NCBI RefSeq assembly: GCF_007655305.1 | Contig: NZ_VLOG01000054.1 | Span: 1-39,274, forward strand | Reading direction: 5' to 3' | Length of the DNA stretch: 39,274 bases | Source: Algoriphagus algorifonticola | GTDB lineage: Bacteria > Bacteroidota > Bacteroidia > Cytophagales > Cyclobacteriaceae | Shown: piece by piece, positions 25,889 through 34,150 of the stretch | Numbering within the stretch: the stretch's first letter is position 1 | How the letters are laid out: the number at the start of each line of letters is the position of its first letter | Program-made: the position numbers and the translations under genes | Notes under the pieces: generated by a model | Seen by the model: the letters and a program-made list of their open reading frames with translations, nothing else | The model's database searches: none | What the model was told of the DNA's origin: nothing

Positions 25889-26317
25889 TTATCTTAATAA
25901 AACCAACTGCCAAGAAATCCCATATTTATCCTCGCACCAACCGAATTTTTCACCAAAGCCATAATCCCCATCTCCTGCATAATTGTCGAGCGGAACCATG
26001 ACTTGACCTCCTTCGCCGGATAGTTTTTCGAATAAGATTTCAATTTGATCTTCCAATTCGCAAGAAATAAATATGGATACTCCGGGAGTAAATGACCAAT
26101 TGTGTTTGTAATTACTTTCGGAAACTAGGTATTCTTTGCCATTAAGAGTGAAAACTCCAAACTTGATCAAGCCTGGTGTTCCGCCTGGTTCGCCTTCAGC
26201 ATAATTCACGATTCTTTTTACTTCCGAATTCGGAAAAATAGCCGTGTAGAAATTGATTGCTTCTGTAGCCTTACCGCAATTATCTCCAACGAATGTGAGG
26301 AAAGTGCTGATTTTCAT
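25889..26317 (-). CDS. VOC-superfamily PhnB-like protein
   Basis: The 142-residue protein belongs to the PhnB/3-dmu-9_3-mt group of vicinal-oxygen-chelate folds. It has FLTFVGDNCGKATEAINFYTA at the N-terminus, FPNSEVKRIVNY, a central FTLNGKEYLVSES strand and the closing FGEKFGWCEDKYGISWQL. Members lack a uniform known reaction and many are annotated only as glyoxalase-like. I choose ATG 26317 (MKISTFLTF); a longer frame upstream adds 16 unconserved residues. It stands alone. Confidence 0.85.
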   Translation of the reverse strand: MKISTFLTFVGDNCGKATEAINFYTAIFPNSEVKRIVNYAEGEPGGTPGLIKFGVFTLNGKEYLVSESNYKHNWSFTPGVSIFISCELEDQIEILFEKLSGEGGQVMVPLDNYAGDGDYGFGEKFGWCEDKYGISWQLVLLR

Positions 26318-26983
26318 GGGTGACAAGGGGTTATATTGTTTTTTGAATAGATGCAACCAAATCAAATGACCGCTTACCAGCGATCTTTGAGTTTAGGTCT
26401 TTTGATTCTAATATAAAATATAATCAGCCAAGCTCACTTAATTTTCAAATGTCAAAGCATCCTAAATTACAGAAAAGGCCCTGTCGATTATCCGTTGGGT
26501 TTTGATTACAAATCACCTTTCGATTTCAGTTTTCAATGATCTGATAACGGACCATATAATCAAGCTGAAAATTGAAATAACTTATATTTTTATAAACTCT
26601 ATGTACTCGAAATTATGTAGCGATGCTTCCTTTTTTAATTAAGCTGGTAGATTTGGTTGGGCAGATTATTAAACACTACCGCTCGAATGCCCAAAGAAAC
26701 CACTGATGCTTTTATTCCTTTTTAGGGGAGTACTTTGTCTATACATTTGAATTATTCCAAGAACATACTCTCACCCAAAGTTTGTATGCCTTTCACATCC
26801 TTTTACTAGTTTAATTGCATAAAAAAGGATGAAAAATATCCGATTAAAGAAAAGGATATTATCAAGTCCTTCGGGAAAAAAGATTACTCCTTTTCAAGCA
26901 TTATTAGTAAAACAGGGAGCGATGATGATTGGAATTAATTTATGACCGAAACCATACGGTCAATGTGAACTAAACCTGATTAA
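26318..26983. other. Long intergenic region with inverted repeats
   Basis: There is no convincing gene over about 660 bases. CATCCTTTT (26796-26804) pairs with AAAAGGATG (26823-26831). GACCG (26944-26948) and CGGTC (26957-26961) form an operator-like inverted repeat 23 bases before the next start codon. A 38-codon frame at 26829-26945 (MKNIRLKKR start, basic) is possible but has no support beyond being open. The sequence looks like decayed coding DNA in places, but I recognise nothing. Confidence 0.35.
26944..26961. promoter_or_regulatory. Inverted repeat GACCG-N8-CGGTC before the outer-membrane-like gene
   Basis: The two five-base arms are 8 bases apart and end 22 bases before the ATG of the next gene. 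This fits a repressor or activator site, or a small hairpin in the 5' untranslated region. Evidence is positional only. Confidence 0.35.
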
Positions 26984-28351
26984 ATGAAAAAAGTATTACT
27001 GTTATTGACCCTGAGCTTCTTCTCTTTGACTACGGCTTCAATTAGTCAAACGCTCGTCGATAATAATAAAATTCCCAATAGACTTAGAGTATTTATCGAT
27101 GGCTGTGAACGCTGGGATGGAGGCTGTGATATGGATTTTATCAGAACGGAAATTACAGCGGTTGATTTTTATAGGGATAATCAAATAGCTGATGTCTTTC
27201 TGCTGATTAACAATAACAGGTCTGGAGGTGGAGGAAGGCAATATCAACTTTTGTTTATAGGTCAACAAAACATTCATGCGGGAAGGAGAGACACCCTCTA
27301 CGTAAACACCAAACAGACAGATACAGACTTTGAAGTGAGGGAAAGACTCACCCGGTTTATTAAATTAGGTTTGGCTCCATATGTTGCAAAAACCAAAGCC
27401 GGAGAGGGGATCGAAATTAATATGAAGACTGACCCTGCCAATTTTGTAGATGAAGAGGAGGAAAGCGTAGATCCCTGGAATTATTGGGTTTTTAATGTCG
27501 GGAGTAATGCTAACATTGAATTGGAGGAATTGAGTAGACAAATTAATATTGGTGGAGATATCAATATTAATCGGATTACGGATAAATGGAAAATCTCCCT
27601 ATCCGGGCGAATAGATGAAAGGCTAAGAAGAACGATTCAAAAAGTGCCAAGAGTGGATGCTAATGGTAATCCAGTTTTAGATGAAAGTGGTAATCAGATT
27701 ATCGATCAAGTTCAAAATAGTTTTGATGTATCAGAATTTGGCTTTAGTCATCAGCTTGTAAAAGCTATTTCACCCCAGTGGTCTTATGGATATGATATTG
27801 CAGGTCGTCAGAACACCCGCTTTAATTATCAGTTCCAGACCAGCTTTAGGCCAGCCGTCGAGTACAATTTTTTCCCTGAAGCTGTGCAGAATTCCAGATT
27901 TCTAAGAGTGAACTATGGAGTCGAAGTCAGGAGAAATAGCTATGTCGAAGAAACGATTTCCGGTGTTCTTGATGAGACTAGGGTTCTTCATAGTTTGAGG
28001 GCCAGTCTGGGGCTCAATCAACGATGGGGTAATCTGGAAATAGGATATCGACTGAGAAATTATCTGGATGATTTTAGTTCTTGGTCTACAGGCATGAATA
28101 TAAGTGCAGAAGTCCGTGTCACCGGGAATTTTTCTTTCTTTATGAGGGTAGAAGGCAACTACGTGAAGGATCAGATTTACCTGGCATCGGGAGACTTCAC
28201 CGAACAGGATATTTTGAGTGGAAGGGTAACCTTGCCTTCTGCATATACTGTCGATACCAGGTTTGGATTTAATTACCGCTTTGGTTCTAATCTCAATAAC
28301 TTCGTGAATCGAAGATTTTTCGGTAGGGCTAATTTTGTAGGGAATGATTAA
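26984..28351 (+). CDS. Secreted, probable outer-membrane beta-barrel protein of unknown function
   Basis: The 455-residue protein begins with a clear signal peptide (MKKVLLLLTLSFFSLTTASIS, cleavage near residue 21). Residues of about 30-150 form a separate domain (RLRVFIDGCERWDGGCD with two cysteines that may pair, then DVFLLINNN). From about residue 160 alternating hydrophobic strands and aromatic pairs predominate (SLSGRIDERLRR, WSYGYDIAGRQNTRFNYQ, RLRNYLDDFSSWSTGMN, DTRFGFNYRFGS), the pattern of an outer-membrane barrel with a central acidic tether (DEEEESVDPW). I do not recognise the family and give no function. Confidence 0.7.
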   Translation: MKKVLLLLTLSFFSLTTASISQTLVDNNKIPNRLRVFIDGCERWDGGCDMDFIRTEITAVDFYRDNQIADVFLLINNNRSGGGGRQYQLLFIGQQNIHAGRRDTLYVNTKQTDTDFEVRERLTRFIKLGLAPYVAKTKAGEGIEINMKTDPANFVDEEEESVDPWNYWVFNVGSNANIELEELSRQINIGGDININRITDKWKISLSGRIDERLRRTIQKVPRVDANGNPVLDESGNQIIDQVQNSFDVSEFGFSHQLVKAISPQWSYGYDIAGRQNTRFNYQFQTSFRPAVEYNFFPEAVQNSRFLRVNYGVEVRRNSYVEETISGVLDETRVLHSLRASLGLNQRWGNLEIGYRLRNYLDDFSSWSTGMNISAEVRVTGNFSFFMRVEGNYVKDQIYLASGDFTEQDILSGRVTLPSAYTVDTRFGFNYRFGSNLNNFVNRRFFGRANFVGND

Positions 28352-28414
28352 TGAATCAAGCTAGGGAATGAAGAACTAGTCGAAGTTGATTGCTTTGTGG
28401 AAGTTTTTAGCTGA

Positions 28415-28653
28415 GGGGCTGGCCATAGGGGAGGCAGAAAAGGAGGATGGTCCGTCGCAGCGGATCAAAGTCCTATACTGGTAATAACAATTACACTCTC
28501 TAGACTGAGAAGAAAAGGTTATCTAAGTATGCTGGACTATTATTCTAAATCAAAGCCTGAGATTCAGTGAACCGCCGTATTCAGCCTGCCTCGAACTAGA
28601 TTCGGGGAGACCTCCCGAAAGCTTTCGGGATAGGTGGTGTGAGACCTGTGCAG
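28415..28653 (+). mobile_element. 3' fragment of a group II intron
   Basis: Codons 28415-28567 read as the C-terminal end of a group II intron reverse transcriptase/maturase (GGWSVAADQSPIL, then LRRKGYLSMLDYY), closed by TGA at 28568-28570. The frame is broken by TGA at 28412-28414. The stop overlaps GAACCGCCGTA (28569-28579), the 5' strand of a domain-V-like hairpin; its 3' strand GGTGGTGTGAGA is at 28633-28644. The loop is swollen by about 50 bases that include the palindrome CCCGAAAGCTTTCGGG. The 3' edge abuts primase coding sequence at 28654. The 5' bulk of the intron is gone, so the element is dead. Confidence 0.7.
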
Positions 28654-28654
28654 T

Positions 28655-29052
28655 CCACCGTTTCCCGAACGGGAACGCTCCAAGTAGGCTGGGATTTCCT
28701 TTTCTTTACAAGCATTCAGAAAAGTAACAGCTTCATTTTGCCAATTCGATTTATCAAAATCAGCTGCTAAAAACCAAGTGGTATTGTCTTGCAGTAAGGG
28801 ATAAATTCCAATATGGTGAAAATCTTCCAAATGCTTTTGGATTTGTTCATCTGTTAGTTTCAGATAAGACTTTTCGGTAAAATTCTGAAAAGTTCCACCA
28901 TTCATTTTATGTGCCCTTAAACGATATGGGTCATAAAAATAGGCTGGCATATAACCCGATTTGTTTCCTTTTTCCCAACGAACAGCAAACACATCTTCAC
29001 GTCCTTTGAGGAGGGAGCGAAAAAGATTGATGTTGTCTTGATGTTTTTGCAC
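28655..29052 (-). pseudogene. TOTE-type archaeo-eukaryotic primase, truncated N-terminal part
   Basis: About 132 codons match the N-terminal part of the primase-polymerase domain of TOTE conflict systems (EDVFAVRWEKGNKSGYMPAYF, GIYPLLQDNTTWFLAADFDK with acidic metal-binding residues, YLERSRSGNGG). In intact family members GNGG is followed by His-Val-Trp; here the frame enters group II intron sequence at 28654, so the catalytic His, the helicase and the nuclease parts are missing. The start is a GTG at 29052. TOTE proteins are proposed to act in conflicts between mobile elements and hosts; this copy is inactive. Confidence 0.8.
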
Positions 29053-29065
29053 TACATTTTATTTA

Positions 29066-29156
29066 TGTACCAAAAAGTCTCATATTTAATTTTCGTGCAC
29101 CATAATTTCAGTATTTGGTACACGTTTTATTTACGTGGGATAATTTGGTACACGTT
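29066..29156. promoter_or_regulatory. Repeated TTTGGTACACGTT operator-like sites
   Basis: TTTGGTACACGTT occurs exactly at 29114-29126 and 29144-29156, 30 bases (three helical turns) apart. An inverted core TGTACCAAA is at 29066-29074, next to the primase start. The spacing and placement suggest cooperative binding of a repressor over the primase promoter. No regulator for it is identified. Confidence 0.55.
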
Positions 29157-29161
29157 GTCTT

Positions 29162-30253
29162 TCATCCTTTTTTCAGTAAATTATAAAGCTTGGTATTGAT
29201 GTAAATGACTTCTTTACCTTTTTGTTGTGATTTCAATACTCCTAATTCTTCTAAACTGCTTAAGTATCTTGATGCAGCTTTTCTTTCGATACCCAAGTTG
29301 TTTACTAAAAACTCAATCTTGCAGTAGGGATGGATGTATAGCTGCTCTATCAGATCTTTTGAATAAATCCTTGGTAATTTATCTTGTACCAATTTTTGAG
29401 TTTCGCTGAATAAGTGCTTGATTTTGTTAATTTGTTCAATTGTGCTTTGAGCTGTCTGTTCTATGCCTTTGAGCATATACAGAATCCAATCCTCCCAATT
29501 ATTCTTAGTCCGAACTTCCTGTAATAATCGGTAGTAATCTCCTTTGTTTTGAATGATATATGAACTCAAGTAAAGAACAGGTTCGTTCAATAAACCTTTC
29601 AAAATCAAAAACAAAACATTGATGATTCTACCAGTTCTGCCGTTACCATCATAAAAAGGGTGGATACTTTCAAATTGATAATGTTGAATGGCTAGCTTGA
29701 TTAAAGGTGAAATATCATCTGCGTCATTATTCAGATATTCTTCCAAATTTTCCATCAAATTACTAATCGTATCAAAATTATCAGGTGGAGTATAAATTAC
29801 TTCATTGGTCAAATCGTTGATTAATGCCGTTCCTGGAAGTTTTCTAAGTCCAGCATTATTTTCTTCCAATTCTTTCTGAATGGCAATTATTCCGTTTGTA
29901 TTCAGAAAACCCCTTTCTTTGATTAAGCGTGTGCCCATTAGTAGTGCCTCTCTGTATCGTAAAACCTCTTTGGTTGCTCCATCAGGCTTAGTCGACTTGG
30001 CATATAAAGCTTGGTAAAGTTTGTCTTGAGTTGTGATTACATTTTCAATTCCGGAACTCGCTTGTGCTTCTTTTAAAATAACCGCATTGATAAGAATATT
30101 AGGGTTGGGCAATGTGTTCGTAAGACCCTTTAATTCAGCTAATGCCACAGCAGATTTACTTTCCTGTTTTAAGATTGCAATGGTCTCTACCAAAGATTTA
30201 TTTGGAGGAAGAAGAGGTAAATCGTTAAATACTTTATTTAATTTTGTTGCCAT
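29162..30253 (-). CDS. Fic-family protein (probable AMP transferase) with N-terminal inhibitory motif
   Basis: 363 residues. The Fic motif HPFYDGNGRTGR (about residues 197-208) is complete, with the catalytic His and the phosphate-binding GNGR, so AMP or similar nucleotide transfer to a target protein is expected. An inhibition helix motif S-x-x-x-E-N is at residues 66-71 (SSGIEN), which places it in class II (self-inhibited, SoFic-like). The C-terminal about 75 residues form a winged-helix (IERKAASRYLSSLEELGVL), common in this subgroup. The gene lies directly upstream of the operator repeats and probably belongs to the accessory island rather than the core genome. Confidence 0.9.
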   Translation of the reverse strand: MATKLNKVFNDLPLLPPNKSLVETIAILKQESKSAVALAELKGLTNTLPNPNILINAVILKEAQASSGIENVITTQDKLYQALYAKSTKPDGATKEVLRYREALLMGTRLIKERGFLNTNGIIAIQKELEENNAGLRKLPGTALINDLTNEVIYTPPDNFDTISNLMENLEEYLNNDADDISPLIKLAIQHYQFESIHPFYDGNGRTGRIINVLFLILKGLLNEPVLYLSSYIIQNKGDYYRLLQEVRTKNNWEDWILYMLKGIEQTAQSTIEQINKIKHLFSETQKLVQDKLPRIYSKDLIEQLYIHPYCKIEFLVNNLGIERKAASRYLSSLEELGVLKSQQKGKEVIYINTKLYNLLKKG

Positions 30254-30262
30254 ACTCTAAAT

Positions 30263-30601
30263 TTAAATTGCATATTCAGCGATTCCATTTGGTAACTTTT
30301 CGTCAAACCAATGCCAAATTTCAAAACGGTAAGTCCCTTTTTTCCAACAATAGAAATCTAGTTCTATTTCATCATCATTGTTGATAGGCATATCTCCAAA
30401 TTCTTCCCAAATTATTTCAAGAAGAACTTCCGAAAATTTATTATCATAAAAAACATCAGGTATGTTAGAATTAAACCAGTCGAGAACATTCGTAATCTTA
30501 GTTCCTTTGTCCCAATAAAAAAAAGGCTCACTTAAAATTCCATTCTGGAATTTAATTAGGTTAAACTCTTCCCATATTTTTTCTAATTCAGCTATTTCCA
30601 T
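30263..30601 (-). CDS. Small acidic hypothetical protein (about 112 aa)
   Basis: The protein is rich in Trp, Phe, Asp and Glu, with two similar Trp-rich blocks: ILSEPFFYWDKGTKITNVLDWF and FYCWKKGTYRFEIWHWFDE. These look like an internal duplication. There is no signal peptide or membrane span. Its start region overlaps the end of the nuclease-like gene upstream, so the two are likely co-expressed. I place the start at ATG 30601; ATG 30613 and a TTG at 30619 are alternatives. Function unknown; an immunity or partner role for the neighbouring nuclease-like protein is only a guess. Confidence 0.65.
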   Translation of the reverse strand: MEIAELEKIWEEFNLIKFQNGILSEPFFYWDKGTKITNVLDWFNSNIPDVFYDNKFSEVLLEIIWEEFGDMPINNDDEIELDFYCWKKGTYRFEIWHWFDEKLPNGIAEYAI

Positions 30602-31553
30602 TATGAAAGTCATTTTCAATTATCAGTAAAAACTCCATTAACTCTTCTTCTGTGGTCAGGAATACTTCATATCTCTCAGAGCCAATACTTCCTTTCTTTT
30701 TCTCACCTGGACGAACTCTATCATCAACAATCTCTCCTAATGAAGTAACTTCGTCAAGGTTTGTATTGATTACTAAAAAACATTTCTTTCCTGTTTTACC
30801 AGCATAGCCGATTATAGAAAAGGTTTGATTACCAAAAACAACTTTTATTTTACTTGCTTGTGCTTCAACAGAAATCTCTCCTAAAGTTTTTAAGTGTTCG
30901 TAAAATATCTTGAAAAGCCTTTTCGCTTCTTCCTTTCCATACAAAAATGCCTCTACATCTGCTAATTCTGGTCTGTTGTCAATAATGTTCTTAATCTTTT
31001 GAAGTTTAGCGGCATTTTCTTTTTCAATCAAATCATCAGGGTCGTTGTTTAGGTAATCAATAAGTAAAAGTTGATTTTCAAACCATAAATACTTGATGAG
31101 TGTAATTTCTCCTTTGCTCTTTTTGGCTTTATCTACATCTGTTGGAGAGAATGTTTTGGCAATTAGAATTAATTCAATACTATCCTTTGAGATTTCATTG
31201 AATTTAGGTAATTGAACTTCATAAGTTTGTGTTGCCAACAAATAGATTTCGGCAAAATTATTCTCAACAAAATCTTTGTAATCAGAAGCCTGATGTCTTA
31301 TGTTTTTGTCAGCATCTTTTTTTAACTCAAAAATCACAAACTTTTTGTTATTAGGATTGTAAGCCAAAATATCAATTCTGCCTGAACCGCCTTTACTTCG
31401 GACATTTCCATCTAAGGAAAATTCATTTTTTATAAAAGTGAAATGCGGAAAAAACTCTTTCCAATTTTCTGACAGAAATCTATTTAGCTCGGCTTCTGAT
31501 TTGTTTACCTGCATTAAAAACTTCTTATTATCTGTTGAATATAATTTTAACAT
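30588..31553 (-). CDS. PDDEXK-type nuclease-like protein with C-terminal DUF5655
   Basis: 321 residues. The N-terminal half carries a PDDEXK-like active site: Asp61 in GGSGRIDILAYN and Glu76-Leu-Lys78 in FVIFELKKDAD, followed by RHQASDYKDFVE. This fold is shared with NucS-like and restriction-type nucleases. The C-terminal about 120 residues (EEAKRLFKIFYEHLKTLGEI to TTEEELMEFLL) fit DUF5655. Such proteins are frequent in defence islands, but their target is unknown to me. The 3' end overlaps the small acidic gene by about 14 bases. The gene starts just downstream of a dispersed repeat that truncates the neighbouring methylase. Confidence 0.78.
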   Translation of the reverse strand: MLKLYSTDNKKFLMQVNKSEAELNRFLSENWKEFFPHFTFIKNEFSLDGNVRSKGGSGRIDILAYNPNNKKFVIFELKKDADKNIRHQASDYKDFVENNFAEIYLLATQTYEVQLPKFNEISKDSIELILIAKTFSPTDVDKAKKSKGEITLIKYLWFENQLLLIDYLNNDPDDLIEKENAAKLQKIKNIIDNRPELADVEAFLYGKEEAKRLFKIFYEHLKTLGEISVEAQASKIKVVFGNQTFSIIGYAGKTGKKCFLVINTNLDEVTSLGEIVDDRVRPGEKKKGSIGSERYEVFLTTEEELMEFLLIIENDFHNGNS

Positions 31554-31574
31554 ACTTCTGTTTCTAATTAATGA

Positions 31575-31745
31575 TTATGCTGCTTTTGCGTTAGGGATTG
31601 AAGCGGAAATCCTTTTTGTCCCACAGGGCAAAAAGATTGCAGCGGAAAGCCCGACCCGCAGGGGAACGCCCCAAACCCATACTTCACTATCCAATTCACC
31701 TGTTTTCTTTGAACTGTATTTTGCAGCCTCTGGCTCTTGAATCGT
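31575..31745 (-). repeat. Dispersed Bacteroidota repeat with paired words and a hairpin
   Basis: This unit of about 170 bp replaces the expected continuation of the methylase gene. It contains two 17-base near-copies, GATTGAAGCGGAAATCC (31596-31612) and GATTGCAGCGGAAAGCC (31635-31651). Between them is a hairpin (CTTTTTG-CCC with GGG-CAAAAAG, 31612-31635). I recognise the string (on the minus strand it translates as ...VWGVPLRVGLSAA...) as one that recurs in unrelated Bacteroidota genomes. It is open in one frame, which creates a misleading short reading frame. Its mechanism of spread is unknown to me. Confidence 0.6.
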
Positions 31746-33378
31746 AATTGGTTTTGTAAAGTGGTAATTCAAGCGGAGTAATGTTTTTCATATCCTCCGA
31801 TTTCATATAAGGCGGATTGCCTACAATGACATCAAAGCGAAGTTTTGAAAAATCAAACGGATTGATAATTACTTGGTCTTTCTTATTCGTTACTTGCTTC
31901 GGATTCAATAAACTGTTTCCAAAGAAAACATTTTGTGATAGGTCTGGCAAAACAGGTTTTGTTTTGTTGGTTGAATTTACATCTTCACCCTCAAGCAATT
32001 TGAGAAGCAAACCAAATTTGGCTGCTTCAACTGCATTATAATCTTTATCAACTCCGTAGATGCAATTCAATAAAAGTTGTCGCTTAATTTCAAATGGTAA
32101 TTTGTAAGTGTTGATATTCGTTTGAATGAGTTTTGTTTTGTCATTTTTCAGATAATAATCAATCAAAATATCATTGAGCAACTGGAATAGCTCTAATAAA
32201 AATGCACCTGAACCACAAGAAATATCAGCGAATTTCAGTTTAAGAATTTCCTTATCCGTTTTTCCTTCGCATTTTTTCAAAACGGTATTTCTTAAAATAT
32301 CACTTATGATAAATGTTGGTGTAGTGATAATGTCACGGTCAACATTTTCAGGTTTCTTTACCAAAACAACAGCACGGCTTTGAACTGTTAATTTTTCAGA
32401 AAGGAAAATTTCATAAATGCTTCCCAATACATCAGAAGAAAACACACTGAATGAATATGGGCTTTCAGGGTAATACAATTGCTTTATAATTGTCCAAAAT
32501 ACCGAACTGATATTTTCTACAATCTTGTCTTTGAGTAATTGGTCAAAAAGTCCTGAATTATAGCGTTTGTCGGCTTGTTCAAACTTTTTGATTAAGGCAC
32601 TGAAATCATTTGTATTGGCAAATTTCAAAAGGGTTTGATAATCCTCTAAATTTCTATCCTCACAAACACGAAGAAAAATAATTCGGTTGATGTAACTCTG
32701 AACAATATCATTAAGTTGTTGCTCGTCAATTTTTGGCTCGTGTTTAAAAATTTCAGCACCTAAAACTTTTCGCCATTCGTTGATTTGGTTTAGAAATAAA
32801 TTGTCAATCGAGTATTGATTGATTTTGCTTTCAATTTCTTTCCATTCCGTTTCAAATGCTCCTGAATACACGGATTCCTTTCCTAAAAGCTGTCTGATTT
32901 CTTCAAACTTGCTTTCGTATTCTGTGTAGTGGTATTTTTTTACAAGTGCTCTATTATAGGAGTCTTCTTTCTCAACTTTTACGGAAGTGTCATAAATGAT
33001 TAAGTATTCAAAGTTTGAAAGAACAGAAATTTTCAACTTAGCTGTAAATCCGTATCGTCTGACTTGCTTTGCAGTGTCATTGTTTGACTCAATAGAAACA
33101 CAAGGTTTTTTTGCTTCCAAAAAGAATTTTCTTTCAGAAAAAAGTCGGAAAGTATAGTCAGGTTTTTTGGAATGTTCGGAAGCGTTTGCTTTCAATGCTT
33201 CTTCCAAAATTACTTCTCGTTCGTTGGTTGGTTTACCTGCATTATTTTTAATGTCCCAACCAAGCAACTCAAAAAACGGGTCTAAGAAATCACTGCGAAG
33301 CAGTGTTTCATTATACTTGCTTGTCAAGTAATAATCCCTGTCGGCTGTATATTTTTCTATGAGTTGCTTTATTGTCAT
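31696..33378 (-). pseudogene. Type IIG-like restriction-methylase (N6-adenine), 3' truncated
   Basis: 560 codons remain of a gene that is normally near 1000. The N-terminal nuclease-type region (residues 1-150) contains KPDYTFRLFSERKFFLEAKKP with the D...E-x-K pattern. The methyltransferase motif I is FADISCGSGAFLLE (about residue 385) and motif IV is GNPPYMKS (about residue 525). The homologous sequence ends at NITPLELPLYK; the last 18 residues come from a dispersed repeat. The target-recognition domain and later methylase motifs are missing, so DNA recognition should be lost. The start overlaps the stop of the XRE gene by four bases. Confidence 0.82.
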
Positions 33379-33686
33379 TTCCTCTTATTCGCTTTTAAAT
33401 ATTTTACTCTTTCTTCTGCTACCTTCAGTGCTTCTATTCCTAAATCTTCGTCTTGAATTTCATACAAAATCTTGTCACTTAGGAACGAAACCAAAAGTTC
33501 GTCTGCGTTATAATTGTATATGTCGGCAAGTTTTAGAACTACTTCTTTTGTGATTTTCCGCTCCCCACGTTCCATTTTGCTTAAAATCGCCACATCAATG
33601 TCTAGCAAAGCAGCAACTTTCCGCAATGGAAGTTCCTTTTCTTCTCGAATGTGTCTTAGCTTTTCGCCTATTGTTTCTGTTGACAT
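33375..33686 (-). CDS. XRE-family regulator of the R-M gene
   Basis: This protein of about 103 residues has a Cro/C1 helix-turn-helix in the first 60 residues (IGEKLRHIREEKELPLRKVAALLDIDVAILSKMERGER) and a charged C-terminal tail. It overlaps the methylase-nuclease gene by four bases, the usual arrangement of a controller protein with its restriction enzyme. I prefer ATG 33686 over ATG 33701 because a perfect inverted repeat covers the upstream one. The gene is intact although its partner is truncated. Confidence 0.85.
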   Translation of the reverse strand: MSTETIGEKLRHIREEKELPLRKVAALLDIDVAILSKMERGERKITKEVVLKLADIYNYNADELLVSFLSDKILYEIQDEDLGIEALKVAEERVKYLKANKRK

Positions 33687-33694
33687 AACCTCTC

Positions 33695-33711
33695 TTGACA
33701 TAATGTGTCAA
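33695..33711. promoter_or_regulatory. Operator-like palindrome TTGACA-N5-TGTCAA
   Basis: TTGACATAATGTGTCAA is a perfect six-base inverted repeat with a five-base spacer. It sits just upstream of the preferred XRE start, with a further TTGACA half-site at 33680-33685. This is the expected place for autoregulation by a controller protein. Binding is inferred. Confidence 0.6.
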
Positions 33712-34011
33712 AATTAGAAAAAGATTTTTGATTTGTCATCACTTATTTCAAATAATTTTCAACATTCCTGTCGAGCGTTGGGAAATTGGCTCTTTTGCAA
33801 AACTTGGGTTGTGTGTCAGCTTGTGCGGTTTTGCAAATGTGCCAATGTGCGGCTGGCTAAAATTATTTTTTTAAAATGTGCGGTGGGAAAAATTTTTAAA
33901 ACATTCGGGTCGGATTGTGTGTCGCCAAAGTCAGTCCGTAAGTTTTTGTCAAGATGTCAAAGTTCGATTTTCAGATGTCTGTTTTTCGGAGTACGGTTGT
34001 TCTTTAGGCTT
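33712..34011. other. Gene-free junction with repeated words and cassette-boundary-like strings
   Basis: About 300 bases lie between the XRE promoter and the first attC. TTTTGCAAA occurs at 33793-33802 and 33829-33837, and TGTGCGG three times between 33822 and 33883. GTTGTGTGTC (33808-33817) and TTGTGTGTC (33915-33923) equal the boundary sequence of cassette 4 in inverted orientation. It looks like worn cassette-end DNA. No gene is seen. Confidence 0.4.
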
Positions 34012-34150
34012 GCTTACAACGTTTTGCGTGTATGAGAAGTAGCGGATTAAAAAGCACTTCACTTTCAGTTTGGCACTGACTTTTATTAAAAGTACAGACC
34101 ATTGATTTAGTAATAAACCCGCTATTTCTTATACACGCTGTTGTGTGGCG
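34012..34150 (-). repeat. attC-like site of cassette 4
   Basis: Read on the minus strand it opens CACACAAC and closes with CG|TTGTAAGC at 34020-34012. The arms pair well: the plus-strand left arm GCGTGTATGAGAAGTAGCGG matches the complement of GCTATTTCTTATACACGC. The ATPase stop codon (34129-34131) lies inside the site. It is the distal, last recognisable site of the array. Confidence 0.8.

Noticed and set aside
26829..26945. 38-codon frame as a gene
   Set aside because: It is only open by chance length, its start is part of a hairpin, and no homology or promoter can be cited; it is mentioned only within the intergenic entry.
28564..28654. C-terminal 30 residues of the primase frame as genuine protein
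   Set aside because: They are the complement of the domain-V-like intron sequence and do not match the primase family.
31575..31772. Open frame next to the truncated methylase as a separate gene
   Set aside because: Its translation comes from the dispersed repeat and the methylase gene out of frame; no start signal or independent homology is seen.
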